64,000 nucleotides of DNA from Nitzschia sp. DOCU1. Taxonomy: Eukaryota > Bacillariophyta > Bacillariophyceae > Bacillariales > Bacillariaceae. The position numbers and the translations under genes were made by a program. The stretch lies in NCBI GenBank assembly GCA_951394045.1, contig OX595995.1, positions 372,001-436,000 of the forward strand. Direction: 5' to 3'. The first letter of the stretch is position 1; each line of letters begins with the position of its first letter. Below the pieces are notes generated by a model that made no database searches, had not been told where the DNA came from, and saw only the letters and a program-made list of their open reading frames with translations. Of this stretch, positions 49,002-58,976 are shown piece after piece.

Positions 49002-49791
49002 GATGGTGCCGATCAAACCTATTAAATTTAAAGGGTGATGCTATTTAGCAGCCTGTGCTTATAAAAATTGAAAACACAGTAAGATTAGTACGGAAAAATT
49101 AACAAGCGATCATGGGTTGTGCGCAGGTTTGCCTCGTAAAATCATTCGAATTACATGGTTGCATTAATCCGGTTATGGCTTCCTTTTTATCTGGTGTAAG
49201 TACATAAGCAGTTTCTACCGTACCTTTCTTTAGTACCTACAACACCAAGAATATCAGGCAATAATGGAATTGCACCGTCCTAATAATATCCTTTGAATGG
49301 CACTAATAATCCTTAAAATGGAACGGAAAATCCGGTTGAGGTGTCCCAGTTCAAATATGCCCTTTTGTGAGATTACAAAAAGGTCACACAATGAGAAATT
49401 GTGACAGTGTCGTGGTGCGACACCAAAATGGCTTGGGTGTTTTAAATATGCCCATGGAAAAAAGAGGAAAGGTGAGAAGGCAGGTCTTGTCGTTGGATGA
49501 CTGCCTGGTACAATTAGCAGTGGAGCGGTGGGGGTTTGGGAAGTATGTTTTGAATTGAGCTAGTATGGCATAGAGGTTGAATGCTATAGAAAATTAATAG
49601 GAGGGTAATGTCGTGAAGACATACTTTTGAATTGATGGACATAAGCCTGTGATTTGAATGGAAAACACGTGGGGGGAAAGCTTGTGGTGTTGCCAGTCCG
49701 TGGTGGTGTTGTGAGCAGCGGTGGTGTTGTGAGCAGCCCCCTGCAGCAGCAAACACCATAAGAAAGGCGGAACCACAATATTATTTGAAAA
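49002..49791. other. Intergenic region with motif pair X-Y and a short tandem repeat
   Basis: Contains the X-like and Y motifs (49291-49394), a second ATATGCCC near 49447, and two 18-bp copies of GGTGGTGTTGTGAGCAGC near 49700-49736. No gene seen. Confidence 0.5.
49291..49394 (+). repeat. Dispersed motif pair X-Y, right-most copy
   Basis: TTTGAATGGCACTAATAATCCTT (X-like) at 49291, AAATCCGGTTGAGG at 49328, and Y (ATATGCCC...GGTCACACAATGAG) at 49354-49394. All copies have the same orientation. Confidence 0.6.
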
Positions 49792-51013
49792 ATGGCAGTA
49801 CAACAACTGGCCGTATCTGAGGAGGTAAATTGTCATAGCTGTTTGTAGAATATGAGTAATTGACAACTGACCTTGTTGTTGTATGGTCACGGCGGCTTAG
49901 GCGCTAGCAGGAACCTACTACCCCAGGTGGTCAAATGATGTCAAAAACTTTGTGTACGAGAAAGCATTTGTCCACATGCAGTTTATTAATTCCATGGTTC
50001 TCGTGCAGTTTGGTAGTGTTGCACAGAGGGCAGCTTGTAAGGATGTGGGTGTGCCGGACCAGTATGCAGAGGATTTCTGGTCTGTTGTCGGATGTTCCTC
50101 CTATGAGGAGGCGGTTAGAAGGAAAAGAAGTACACTATACAATGCCTTGAATGTGGCCTTTAGAAAGTACTGTGAGAAACCACCGGTGAATGAGGAGGGT
50201 GATAAGGTGAAACCTCCAGATCCAAAGATGTTTATACCAGTGGATATGGACAGTCAGAGTAAGTACCATTCAAGAATGGGGGGTGTTTTCCTAGATCGTG
50301 TACTAACGGGAATGTTTGGTTGTTAAGGATTTCCAGTAGTGTTGGCTGTTGCACCTAACAACTCTGATGGGTCGTCCGGCACAGAGCAGGAAGCGGATGC
50401 GCAGGAGGGGCAGGATTTGGAGGAAGATGAGTTTGATGAGGTTAAGATACAACGTTGGTCAAGAACGGGTCTGGGTGAGGGTGTGGGTAAGGAGGAATAT
50501 GCCAGGTTCTGGGCTGAGTTTGTCAGTGTTTTTGTTGAAAGAGATGCAGGCGGGAGAGGGCAGAGGAGATATGGAAGGTCGCATTGGGAGTTGTTGAGTG
50601 AATATGTGGAAGTACCAATGGAAAGTTTTGCTGTGTTGCTGTATATGAACAACTATGACAAATTCATGAACGAATACTGGAAGTGGGGAAATGAAGATAG
50701 TGCCACTTTGACTAGTGGGTTGACGGCTGCAACTCCAAGTAGTGCTGGGGTTCCTTCCCGCTTCACCGATTGCTCCAGGGGTACTGGCAAGTATTCGGGA
50801 TGGTCGGATGAGGCTATGGTATTGTACAATCTGGTTTTTGCGGTGCTGGAGAGACAAAGACTGGCGTTGGGAAGTAGGAAGTCCTTTGATGAAAGAGTGA
50901 AAAAATTAGTACAGAGGAAAGATTTGGGTAAGAGCAAGAGGAAGTTTGCAGGACGAGTGGAGGTGAGAAATGGAATGTCAAAACTTATGCGGCTAATGGA
51001 TGTGGGTGTGTAG
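49792..51013 (+). CDS. Three-exon gene of unknown function (about 355 aa)
   Basis: Proposed exons are 49792-49824, 49901-50258 and 50337-51013. Intron 1 (76 bp) runs GTAAAT...CTTAG. Intron 2 (78 bp, GTAAGT...TTCCAG) holds an exact TACTAAC branch-point sequence and the in-frame TAA at 50324. Because intron 2 is a multiple of three, unspliced RNA would give a truncated protein. The product opens MAVQQLAVSEEALAGTYYPRW, has FWSVVGCSSYEEAVRRKRST (helical), a disordered acidic centre (SDGSSGTEQEADAQEGQD) and a basic C-terminus (KKLVQRKDLGKSKRKFAGRVE). I recognise no family. Exon 1 is the least certain part. It may be the last gene of the inserted block. Confidence 0.6.
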
Positions 51014-52222
51014 AGTTCTATAATGATAAATGGAGATGGAAAGGAATGTTTGACTGTTCAGGATTAGCATTATGGTTAGATTAGAATGGTTATGCAAGAG
51101 GGGTGAAACTTGAGGACCGGCATTGGATTGTTGGTATGGGGTCCAGCATTGAGGCGATGATGCGAAAACTTGAGAACCAACATTGGATTGTGGGGATCCC
51201 CTCCAGCATTGAGGTATTGTCATGCCTAGGGGGGGGGCATTGTTGGTTGAATCATGGGAATGAGGTACACAAAGTGGGGTTTAGTGTTGATGGATACAGA
51301 TTGAAGGCTAACATGAGATTGGAAGGTGGTATGGCGGGGGTGCGGGGTGTGCATAACGGAAGTGGAGTCTGGATATTGCATTCTGCTTCATTGATGTAGA
51401 TGTTTACATGGGGATGCTGCATTAGTTGTGAATTTGGATGCAGCATTCTACTTTGGAGGTGAATATTCGCCACGGAATATGCCGCATTTAGGGCTGGCTT
51501 AATATGGATTTGGAGCCGATGTCAAGTGCAGGCATATGTATCAAGAATATGCTGGCATGGAAAGGGGGTAGAATTGAAATTATGGGGGTGTGCATTTGCC
51601 GGCCCTCTGATGACCGGTAGTAGAGAATAGTGCTGCCGAGCGCTCCTGCAGCAAGAAGAGTCTCTACTCTAGAGATTTTTCGCCTACAAAAGTGTTTTCT
51701 TCTTGCCAACAATGGCGAAGCTCCTCGTGTGACCTCAAATTGAAACACGCCTCGAATTTGCAAAAACTTGCTACTGTGTAGGGAGGCCCTCTACTAGCAG
51801 GTACGTCACGCCTTGAAGAATGACGCAGACATCGCAGCATATGAGGAGGTGACTATCATAGCTGCGATGTGTTGTTTGACGAAACGAATAGAGGAATTAA
51901 TCTTGATGCAGTGTGGTAGAAGATGACATTTTTGTTCGTAGCTAGCTATGCCAGCTAGTACGATACAACGACGACGGTGATTGCAGGTCGCTTGTGCACC
52001 AAGCACGTTGCGGATTACCATCGTTTCAAACAACGTTACAAAGAAGGATGTCTGAATGGGTGATACAGAACTGATCATTTCTCTTTAGAGATCCGTCGGT
52101 CTGCCGACGTACTAATGATCCTCACCGACCGTCATCGGGGACTACCTGCTCATAGCATAACATTGCATAGCATGGAATATACACGTTATGAATGAAATCC
52201 TTGGGATGAGTGGTCGGCATAC
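51014..52222. other. Intergenic region, likely right boundary of the inserted block
   Basis: Holds a two-copy tandem repeat (51105-51224) and G-rich stretches. From about 51590 the CTA/TAG-type host sequence returns. No convincing gene. Confidence 0.45.
51105..51224. repeat. Tandem repeat, two copies of about 65 bp
   Basis: Both copies share AAACTTGAGRACC, CATTGGATTGT, TCCAGCATTGAGG. An open frame across them encodes a repeated HWIVG...SSIE peptide, probably by chance. Confidence 0.7.
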
Positions 52223-52495
52223 TTAAACTCCCAAAAATAATGTCACGACTCCCAATCCACCACCGAACCATGTCAACAAAATACCTGCAATCAAGAGAGG
52301 CTTGCTGCCCAGTTGACAAATGGCCATGAAATCCGAGTCGATTCCCAAGGCTGCCATGGCACCCAGCAAAGAGAATGCAGAAGCTTTGCCAGGCACCTTG
52401 ACGAAAGCAGTTGGACAGGTTACCGCAGAGTTCAATGCCAACAACCCTCCAAATGGAAGTTTCGGAGTCCTAATCGCCCGCGATATTTTAGGAAT
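52223..52495 (-). pseudogene. C-terminal fragment of a UPF0324/YeiH-like membrane protein
   Basis: The frame reads LPFGGLLALNSAVTC, then GKASAFSLLGAMAALGI, LGSKPLLIAGILLTWF and ends GLGVVTLFLGV. This matches the end of YeiH-type inner-membrane proteins, where GKxxxFLLxxAMAALGL and GxKPLLxGxxLW sit in the last two helices. The rest of the protein (usually 300-400 aa) is missing; upstream lies the 3' end of an unrelated gene in another frame. No ATG. It is most likely a fragment left by rearrangement. A hidden exon of a larger gene is less likely, since no upstream partner exon is seen within the window. Confidence 0.6.
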
Positions 52496-53811
52496 TCAAT
52501 AAACAAATCCCGAATTGGCAGATCGGGGGACAGAACGACCCCGTCAATCGCATTTCCAGCCACTGCCATAATTTCAATGACCGCCTGATGTGACGTCAGA
52601 TCTTCTTCCTTGGTGGCCAACTCAATCTTGCAAGCCGACGGGCCGATAGCCTCCCTTCCGATTTGATAGATCACGCAAGGCTGCTGAAACTCAAGTGGAC
52701 AGTCAGAGGTCCGCGCCGCCGACGCTTGGACAGCATATCTTTTGGTGCGCGTGAGTTCGTCATCAAAAGAGTCGACGGATGCCTCCAAAGGATCCAAATC
52801 CGCTTCCTTGAATAATATCGTTTCATCGAGTATCATTCCGTATACCATGTCAAAATCCAGTAAGGTATCAGCCGCTTCGGCATTCTCTTCCCTAGATAGC
52901 AAATCCATGGATAAAGGAGGAGGTTGCTCCAACTGTACAACCTTGGGAAATTTGGCAAAGTCTTCCTCTGAGGCATCGGCGTCAAACTCCAGCTCGGAAG
53001 GTTTGTCGACCATTTTGATGATGGTGTCCTCCCATCCATATTCCTTCTTCCAGACTTTAAAAGTAGGCACCCAAGGATCCAATCGAGCCCGACCCCGGCA
53101 ACTAGATACATCATATCGCTTGGCGCAGTCTTCCTCCCCGTCGCACGACGAAGACTCTTCGTCGCCGCCGCCGCCGCCGCCTTCGTTGTCATAAGCTTCG
53201 ACTCCCATCTCGCGGAAAAGAACGGTCCTCCCCGTCACCATGGCCCAGGCTACACCGCGGACAAAGTCTTGCAGTGACTCCAGACCCGACTTGCCAGCAG
53301 AATGCTGATTGGATTCACCATCACAACTATCAACCCAGTCGACTACCAAGAACTTTCGCTGATGCAGTTCTGGGCACCATTCGCCATTGTCGATGATCTC
53401 CGCCATGTCCTCATCGGAGCCTCGATTAGTCCGTTCATGACATTCGAACTCTTCTTCTTGCATCGTATGTTCCGAATTGTGATACTGATACCTTTCGAAC
53501 AACTTGATAGCCGGTGGGGTCAAGCCAAACATGGGCGTATCATGAGAATCGTGCGAGTCTTCGTGGGGCAGGGAGTCATCGAACAAATCCTGATCCTCCA
53601 GCACATATTTCATACCGACTTCGTTTTCAGGTGACCTTACCAGAACCGCTGGTGTTTTGAAGCTGACTTCAATTCGAGTGTTTGTAAACTGGGACAGCGG
53701 CATTTGCATCTGGGAGATGAGCAGCAAGAAGAAGAGGATCGCCATGGCTGCAAACTCTGGACGGACCGGGCATTTCGCTCTGCGATTCGGTGGAAGCGTG
53801 GGAAGTGGCAT
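52432..53811 (-). CDS. Type II membrane protein, possibly glycosyltransferase-like (459 aa)
   Basis: ATG at 53811; the frame upstream has no ATG. A short basic N-terminus (NRRAKCPVRPEF) precedes one hydrophobic segment (AAMAILFFLLLISQM, about 21-36), the layout of Golgi type II proteins. The luminal part has an acidic stem, a DFVRGVAWAMVTGRTVLFREM segment, an acidic Gly run (GGGGGGDEESSS), DMVYGMILDETILF and RYAVQASAARTSDCPL. In diatom relatives a similar place holds an Arg-rich motif of putative fucosyl- or related transferases, but the Arg-rich motif is not clear here. The last residues (NFHLEGCWH) overlap the YeiH-like fragment, so the true C-terminus may have been replaced. Function uncertain. 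Confidence 0.65.
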   Translation of the reverse strand: MPLPTLPPNRRAKCPVRPEFAAMAILFFLLLISQMQMPLSQFTNTRIEVSFKTPAVLVRSPENEVGMKYVLEDQDLFDDSLPHEDSHDSHDTPMFGLTPPAIKLFERYQYHNSEHTMQEEEFECHERTNRGSDEDMAEIIDNGEWCPELHQRKFLVVDWVDSCDGESNQHSAGKSGLESLQDFVRGVAWAMVTGRTVLFREMGVEAYDNEGGGGGGDEESSSCDGEEDCAKRYDVSSCRGRARLDPWVPTFKVWKKEYGWEDTIIKMVDKPSELEFDADASEEDFAKFPKVVQLEQPPPLSMDLLSREENAEAADTLLDFDMVYGMILDETILFKEADLDPLEASVDSFDDELTRTKRYAVQASAARTSDCPLEFQQPCVIYQIGREAIGPSACKIELATKEEDLTSHQAVIEIMAVAGNAIDGVVLSPDLPIRDLFIEFLKYRGRLGLRNFHLEGCWH

Positions 53812-54705
53812 TATTCTCGATTGGAACGGAAAGAAGCAAGAGCATTTGGGGTTACTACTAGAGATCGTTAGGAAGTGGTCGATCAGAGATAGCTCATGGT
53901 TCTCGTGATGCGAAGCAGCTTGCCTATCATAGCGGTCGCAAATGCATCTCTTCTCGAGAAGATTTTTCGGGATTCGAAGCAAAGGAGCGGATGGGCCTCG
54001 TGACCCGTGTCCTGGAACGTCCGACAACACTATGACTCGATTGTTCCCCTGTCGCTTCTGCTTCCGAAAATCTTTGGTATCGTTTGACACCGCTTCCCAA
54101 AACCGCAAAGCTTCCCCGCTATCCTGTGTCGAAAGATCCAAACGGTAACGTAGCTAGAGCACGGAAAAACCCCGTGGACTTGTACCCGTACGCCGAAAGG
54201 CTATCGCATCGCCGTTGTTCCCTTCGTGCGTACTGAAGTTCGCATACGTGCACGAAGCCAACTACCGGTAACAGATTATCGTAGGCATATTCCCGCCTTG
54301 ATTGATAAGGGGAACTGCAGGTGGGACACATCAACGACGCATGTGGGTCATCTGACGTCGGAATTTTTGGGGAAGCCGTCAGAACCCTTTACTTAACAAA
54401 ACAAATGGTTTTGCAGAATGCAAGAACCTACGTCAGTCTGTGTGGCCACGAGGCTCGCCGACTGCGTTGGCGGGAAGGTCGCGATGGGGCAGGGGTGTCC
54501 CCTTTCCTTCGGAAGCCGAAGTCGTCGATTCTTCCGCAGACATGTTGATTGGGCCCAAAAGCAACCGGCAAACACTCGCCTTTTGTGTCTCTCGGCGGCG
54601 TCGGGAGGGAACCGTAACGGTGTTGTCGTTGATGAGTACTTTACACATTTTCTCCGATTACGACACTGCAATCGGTATCACCTTCAGGACTTGCAACCAA
54701 TCACG

Positions 54706-55497
54706 ATGACAATGACGATTTCTATAATGGCTCAACCCGTCAACAACAAGGTGACAGCCACCAAAGTACCCAAGACGCTTATTAAACCCAGGCCGAGCAG
54801 TCGGTCAGTGTCTGGCGGAAATAAGTCTCCAAACGCTAGCCCCCGCAAGGTTGTTTTTGACAGCACGACGAGTAAGTCGGTGCTTACCAAACGAATTACA
54901 ATGTCCTCTCCCCCATCGAAGCCAGGGCTTTCTCTTGCCGCGAAGTCCTCTTTGCCGGCAACGACGGTGCTACCCAAGACGGCCACAGCCAGCAACTCGT
55001 CTGACCCCATGAAAGCTTTTCGTTCTGTTTGGTATCTTGGGGGCAACCAAATGATCAAGCTCCTTACGAGCGTTGATGGTGACTTAGACCACGCAGTCCT
55101 CGCCAACATCGCGGACGTCCCAGCAGTCGTTGGAGACCTCGCCTTGTCTGTGGAATCGCTGGTTTCTGATGATGTCACCATTGGAGGCTTTGAAATGGAC
55201 ATTCTCGCCAAAATCGCCTCCAACACCCTGGCAGCCAAGCGTGCTCCAATAGACTCGGCTGCTCCATCAGCTGCTGTTGCCGCCCCCCAAGTTACTGACG
55301 ATGCCATCGATAACGATATGCCTCAACTGCCGTCGTTCTCGACGGATGCGGTCCCTAACCCCTTGGCAACCTATCAGCCCGTGCCGAATCCTTTGGCAAG
55401 AATCACTCCTCCTTCGTCGCCTCTTCCGAGCATGGAACTCAGGCTAGACGAAGTTCCCACTCCGGATTTGCCCGTCGCGATGCTCGACATGCGATGA
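54706..55497 (+). CDS. Unknown Ser/Pro/Ala-rich protein (263-264 aa; possible longer start at 54418)
   Basis: The preferred start is MTMTISIMAQPVNNK (54706). An in-frame ATG at 54418 would add 96 residues of unusual, Cys/Arg-rich composition that look like untranslated leader. The N-terminal half is basic and disordered (KPRPSSRSVSGGNKSPNASPRK, interrupted in real chain by further Ser). A compact segment (about 105-175: FRSVWYLGGNQMIKLLTSVDGDLDHAVLANIADVP and on to VTIGGFEMDILAKIA) may fold. The C-terminus is Pro-rich with repeated PNPLA. I do not recognise the family. Divergent to the type II membrane protein gene, 0.9 kb apart. Confidence 0.55.
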   Translation: MTMTISIMAQPVNNKVTATKVPKTLIKPRPSSRSVSGGNKSPNASPRKVVFDSTTSKSVLTKRITMSSPPSKPGLSLAAKSSLPATTVLPKTATASNSSDPMKAFRSVWYLGGNQMIKLLTSVDGDLDHAVLANIADVPAVVGDLALSVESLVSDDVTIGGFEMDILAKIASNTLAAKRAPIDSAAPSAAVAAPQVTDDAIDNDMPQLPSFSTDAVPNPLATYQPVPNPLARITPPSSPLPSMELRLDEVPTPDLPVAMLDMR

Positions 55498-57176
55498 AGG
55501 GATCAGCCGTTTCATCACTCATACTGGTGATCTTCGTTTCAGTTGATCTGAATGCTGGCCTAGGTGATGTCGACAACGCAATGTTGCTGGCGCACGAGGC
55601 TTTACCGGTCGGTATGGCTTCATCGTAAGCTTTACTGCCGAATGGGAAGGAACGGATACCAAATTATTCCGCTGAAGGCATATTTTTTTACAATATTGAA
55701 TCTTCGAGGACTGCTATGAGCCAAAACATCGTCTATCATAAAAAGAGATACCTAGCACACCTCTATTCTATACTATTTTGATTCCCTCCCATACTAGATA
55801 GACGAAAATAGTTTGCATGTTAGGAGCAGTCTTGAAAGAAACGCTGCGGCATGTTGTATGTTGCATGCGTCTGGGCATCCTTCTTGTTCATCAGTCGACC
55901 TACTAATTGAACTAGGATGTTATTTACCGAGGTCTCGTCAAAGCTAGAGTAGCAAATCAGCCCATCTCTAGTTGACGGTGGGTCCTCCATCTTAGTTCAG
56001 AGAGAATGCACGTGTCTCACAGTTGCTTAGAACCGATGCCATCGGTATCGGAGAAAGGAAGAAGAAAGGATTTCTATTCTTGGGGGGAGCTCTTTCCGAG
56101 CTCACACGCTTGGTAGGTTGTACACGATCATCAGCATTGGCTGCCACCAACCATTCTGTGGCTATCATCATCGTATGAGTGATGTCAGGTGTTGTCGTTC
56201 CAGAAGGCATATTCGTGAAAAGGACGCAAAAAGCAACCAACTGCAAACCACGCATGTTAGACATTTTAGAGAGGGGCGAAGGAAATACCGTAATTTTTGG
56301 AGTGAAATACCCGCCAAACCTGTAATTGGAGAACGGAGAATTTTAGTATTCTTACTTACATTTCTGAGATAAAGTGAGTTACTTAGAATATGAAAATACA
56401 TAATTTCTCATAGTCGAATGCTTACTTAGTAGAGGTATGGGACAAGGGGGGATCGATCAATGCAAAAAGTACGGTATGTCAACACGGAGAAGGCGGGGAT
56501 GGATGCACGTGCTGTCTCATCAATGCTGTAGCCACAATGAGCAGCTGGCGGTGCTATTTATGCCCTCACCAGGGATTCCATCGCTCCATTCTCGTGTGAC
56601 GTACAAAATCGAAAGAAATTCTTGCAACAACCGATGGCGATGATCTAACCCTCGAACTTTCGATCGGCAGCCGAAGCACCAGCCATTGTATTATATGCTG
56701 TTTGCTTGGCTATTACTTGTTGGCCTTGCAACATGTACTCGGACAACCGTGCACGATACTACCAGTTCTTGGAAGTGGTGGAGTTCCTTCCCAGCATTTA
56801 GTAGCTACTAGCTACTTGTTGTTGCAATATTACTGAGACCTGTATAGATACCCTGCTAGTCGAGTAGCTAAGGCACTAGCATCGTTCTCGGAAAAGGTCG
56901 AGGATGTAGTCGTTCTCTTTCCAATAAAAAGAATAGAAAAATCGTCAAGAAACGTATTTAGAGCAAACTCGTAGAAGCATTGCCTTGCAAATGTCTTCCT
57001 TTCTAGAGTGTTGAGTAGCTAGGAGATAGTAGTACCCCTATTTTGGAGTTCTTCCCAAACGGCTAAACTAGATCTAGGCCTCGAAAGGCCACGTGATAGC
57101 TACTCATATCAAAACTCACTTCACTTCAATAGTTCTTTAAATTCAGATATTTGTGTGGTAGTTCATATATTCGTGT
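55498..57176. other. Intergenic region
   Basis: 1.7 kb without a supported gene. TAGTAGCTACTAGCTAC-type triplets near 56795-56830 mark it as host-like. The short open frames at 55992-56264 and 56118-56372 lie on opposite strands and carry no domain signal. Confidence 0.5.
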
Positions 57177-58532
57177 TCATTTGCGATTGTAGTTGATGAC
57201 TGCTGGCAAAAGGTTGCAGTCCTCGAAAAAGTCCACAATGACAATGTTTAGATTCTGAGTCGGCTTCCATTCTTCTTCAACCCAATCCACGACTTTTCCT
57301 CCGGCCCGGCGCGAGATCTTTCGAATCGACATTCCATCGCCGTCCATGATTTCTTTCTTGATCAAGTCGACATCTGGAGTCAATATACCTTGAGCGACAA
57401 AGAATTGCTTTTTGTTGTGGTTCTCCACTTTTTCTTTGAGAGCCATATACAATTCGTCGGTATTACCCGCATTGGGCCATGGCGAGTCTAAGAGAAAGAG
57501 TGGCCAGATTTTTCCGCCCGATTGATCCGCCGTATTGCGATCTTGATACAAGACCACCGCTTGATATCCCTTGTCCCAATACTGCTGGACGGTAGCATCG
57601 CAAGGACATTTTTTGTGATTGGCGAGTTTATCGCCGAGCGTCTCGATAATCAAATTCGAGAGAGCCTCGTGTTGCTCTTGTTGAAACTCAAACAGCTTCT
57701 TGAATTCCACAATCACAATTTCCTTGGTATTTTCGTCCAAAAACGCCTTGATCTCTTGAAGAATTTCTTTCACGTTCACACAATACACGCCATGACAAGT
57801 CATGAAGGAGTCCGAGTCTTTGTGATAGGCGACGCGCAAATCCACGTAACGAATACCTTGTTCGAGTTGTTCCTGGATACTAAAGGCTTGGCATTGACAG
57901 AGACGGTCAAAGATTTGCGTCAAGATCCAATCATTCAACTTGCCCAAGACTTTGCCCTTGTCCAAAATATCTTCAATGGCGGTCAAGCCCGAATCGGGGC
58001 TTGCACCCAGTTCCTTGTTGAATTTATAAGTGCCCGAGTCATGCGTACCAGGCAATCCAATGCGACAAAACGGCTTTTCGCCCAGTCCATACTTTTCACC
58101 GTATTCTTCCATCCATTTACTGGGATTGTAATTGTCAAAGACTCGCAGTTCCATCTTCCATTCACCATTGACTTCATGGACATCAGCCACCAATTTGACA
58201 CTGGAAGCCTTGTCCGGCGACGTATCCTTGCACTCCCACGAGTTGTGGTCCACCACCAATGTGAGCTTGGAAACGGGTGTTCCATCGGTAGGAACCGCTT
58301 GCAACTCGAAAGAACCGTCCTTTTGAAATCGATTGTTCACATCGCCTTCAATGTACTGATACGTGCCTTGAAAGATCTTCTTGCCTTGCTTGGGCAATTG
58401 TTCGTTAGGAGCTAGCTTGCCGACAATCTTGTCGAGACCCACATCATCGACATTGCGGCCTTGAATCAGCTTGATGTTGACGGCCTGGCTCGACTTGTTT
58501 TGGATTCGAATATAGCCGCCTTCACCACCCAT
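57177..58532 (-). CDS. PI-PLC X-domain protein, bacterial-type layout (451 aa)
   Basis: First ATG at 58532 (MGGEGGYIRIQNKSS); the preceding in-frame stretch has no ATG. Residues 1-130 form a beta-rich N-terminal domain (IRIQNKSSQAVNIKLIQG, LTLVVDHNSWEC). The PI-PLC X domain follows. LPGTHDSGTY holds the first catalytic His (about 160), GIRYVDLRVAY and FMTCHGVYC the second. VKEILQEIKAFLDENTKEIVIVEFKK completes the barrel. No Y domain, C2 or PH is present, so it is the simple type. Such enzymes cleave phosphoinositides or GPI-like lipids. No signal peptide is seen. The long open frame on the other strand (57522-58415) is a shadow. Substrate not determinable. Confidence 0.9.
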   Translation of the reverse strand: MGGEGGYIRIQNKSSQAVNIKLIQGRNVDDVGLDKIVGKLAPNEQLPKQGKKIFQGTYQYIEGDVNNRFQKDGSFELQAVPTDGTPVSKLTLVVDHNSWECKDTSPDKASSVKLVADVHEVNGEWKMELRVFDNYNPSKWMEEYGEKYGLGEKPFCRIGLPGTHDSGTYKFNKELGASPDSGLTAIEDILDKGKVLGKLNDWILTQIFDRLCQCQAFSIQEQLEQGIRYVDLRVAYHKDSDSFMTCHGVYCVNVKEILQEIKAFLDENTKEIVIVEFKKLFEFQQEQHEALSNLIIETLGDKLANHKKCPCDATVQQYWDKGYQAVVLYQDRNTADQSGGKIWPLFLLDSPWPNAGNTDELYMALKEKVENHNKKQFFVAQGILTPDVDLIKKEIMDGDGMSIRKISRRAGGKVVDWVEEEWKPTQNLNIVIVDFFEDCNLLPAVINYNRK

Positions 58533-58976
58533 GTTACTACTGCTACTACTACTTCTAGTCAGATGAAGAGGTAATTCAATCGTTGCTGCTTGCAATGGCA
58601 GGGTAGAAACTCGCTCCCCTCCTTAAGTTTCGATGTGTTCTCACCTTGTCACCTTGTGTGATGCTGTTGATGCTTCCGAAGGAAGCGTCAAACGGGATCG
58701 GCGGCAAAAGATCTGGTGAGATCTTGTCGTGTGCGAGATCTTGTTTGGGGGGGGTTAAGAGGTCTTATTTATTAAACGCTGCCGCTCCGATCGCATCGGC
58801 AAGCCGATACGTCGGTCGACCCGCGTTCCCGGCGGATCGGAATCCGCGAGGACTATAACTCTAACTACTGTCCGCCCCATTATTTTTATTTGATGTTCGG
58901 GGGTTGTTTTTTTGGTGTTTTTGTTCTTTCGGTGGATTGCTCCTTTTCTTTCTTTTTCTGATTTATCGTTTCTTTT
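58533..58976. other. PI-PLC 5' flank and 3' UTR of the non-LTR element
   Basis: TAG/AGT-type triplets at the PI-PLC start give way to a G run (58748-58755). A hairpin-forming GCGGATCGGAATCCGC lies near 58832-58847. Pyrimidine-rich sequence (58867-58976) is A-rich on the element strand. The exact 3' end of the element was not fixed and no target duplication was found. Confidence 0.4.

Noticed and set aside
51103..51399. 98-codon frame with a repeated HWIVG peptide
   Set aside because: Arises from a two-copy tandem DNA repeat; no other support for coding.
54418..54705. Longer N-terminus for the 264-aa unknown protein
   Set aside because: The added 96 residues have atypical composition; the downstream ATG run (54706) fits better, though not proven.
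57522..58415. A 297-codon open frame antisense to the PI-PLC gene
   Set aside because: It mirrors the coding frame of a well-supported gene; hydrophobic composition follows from the complement of acidic/amphipathic codons and no domain is visible.
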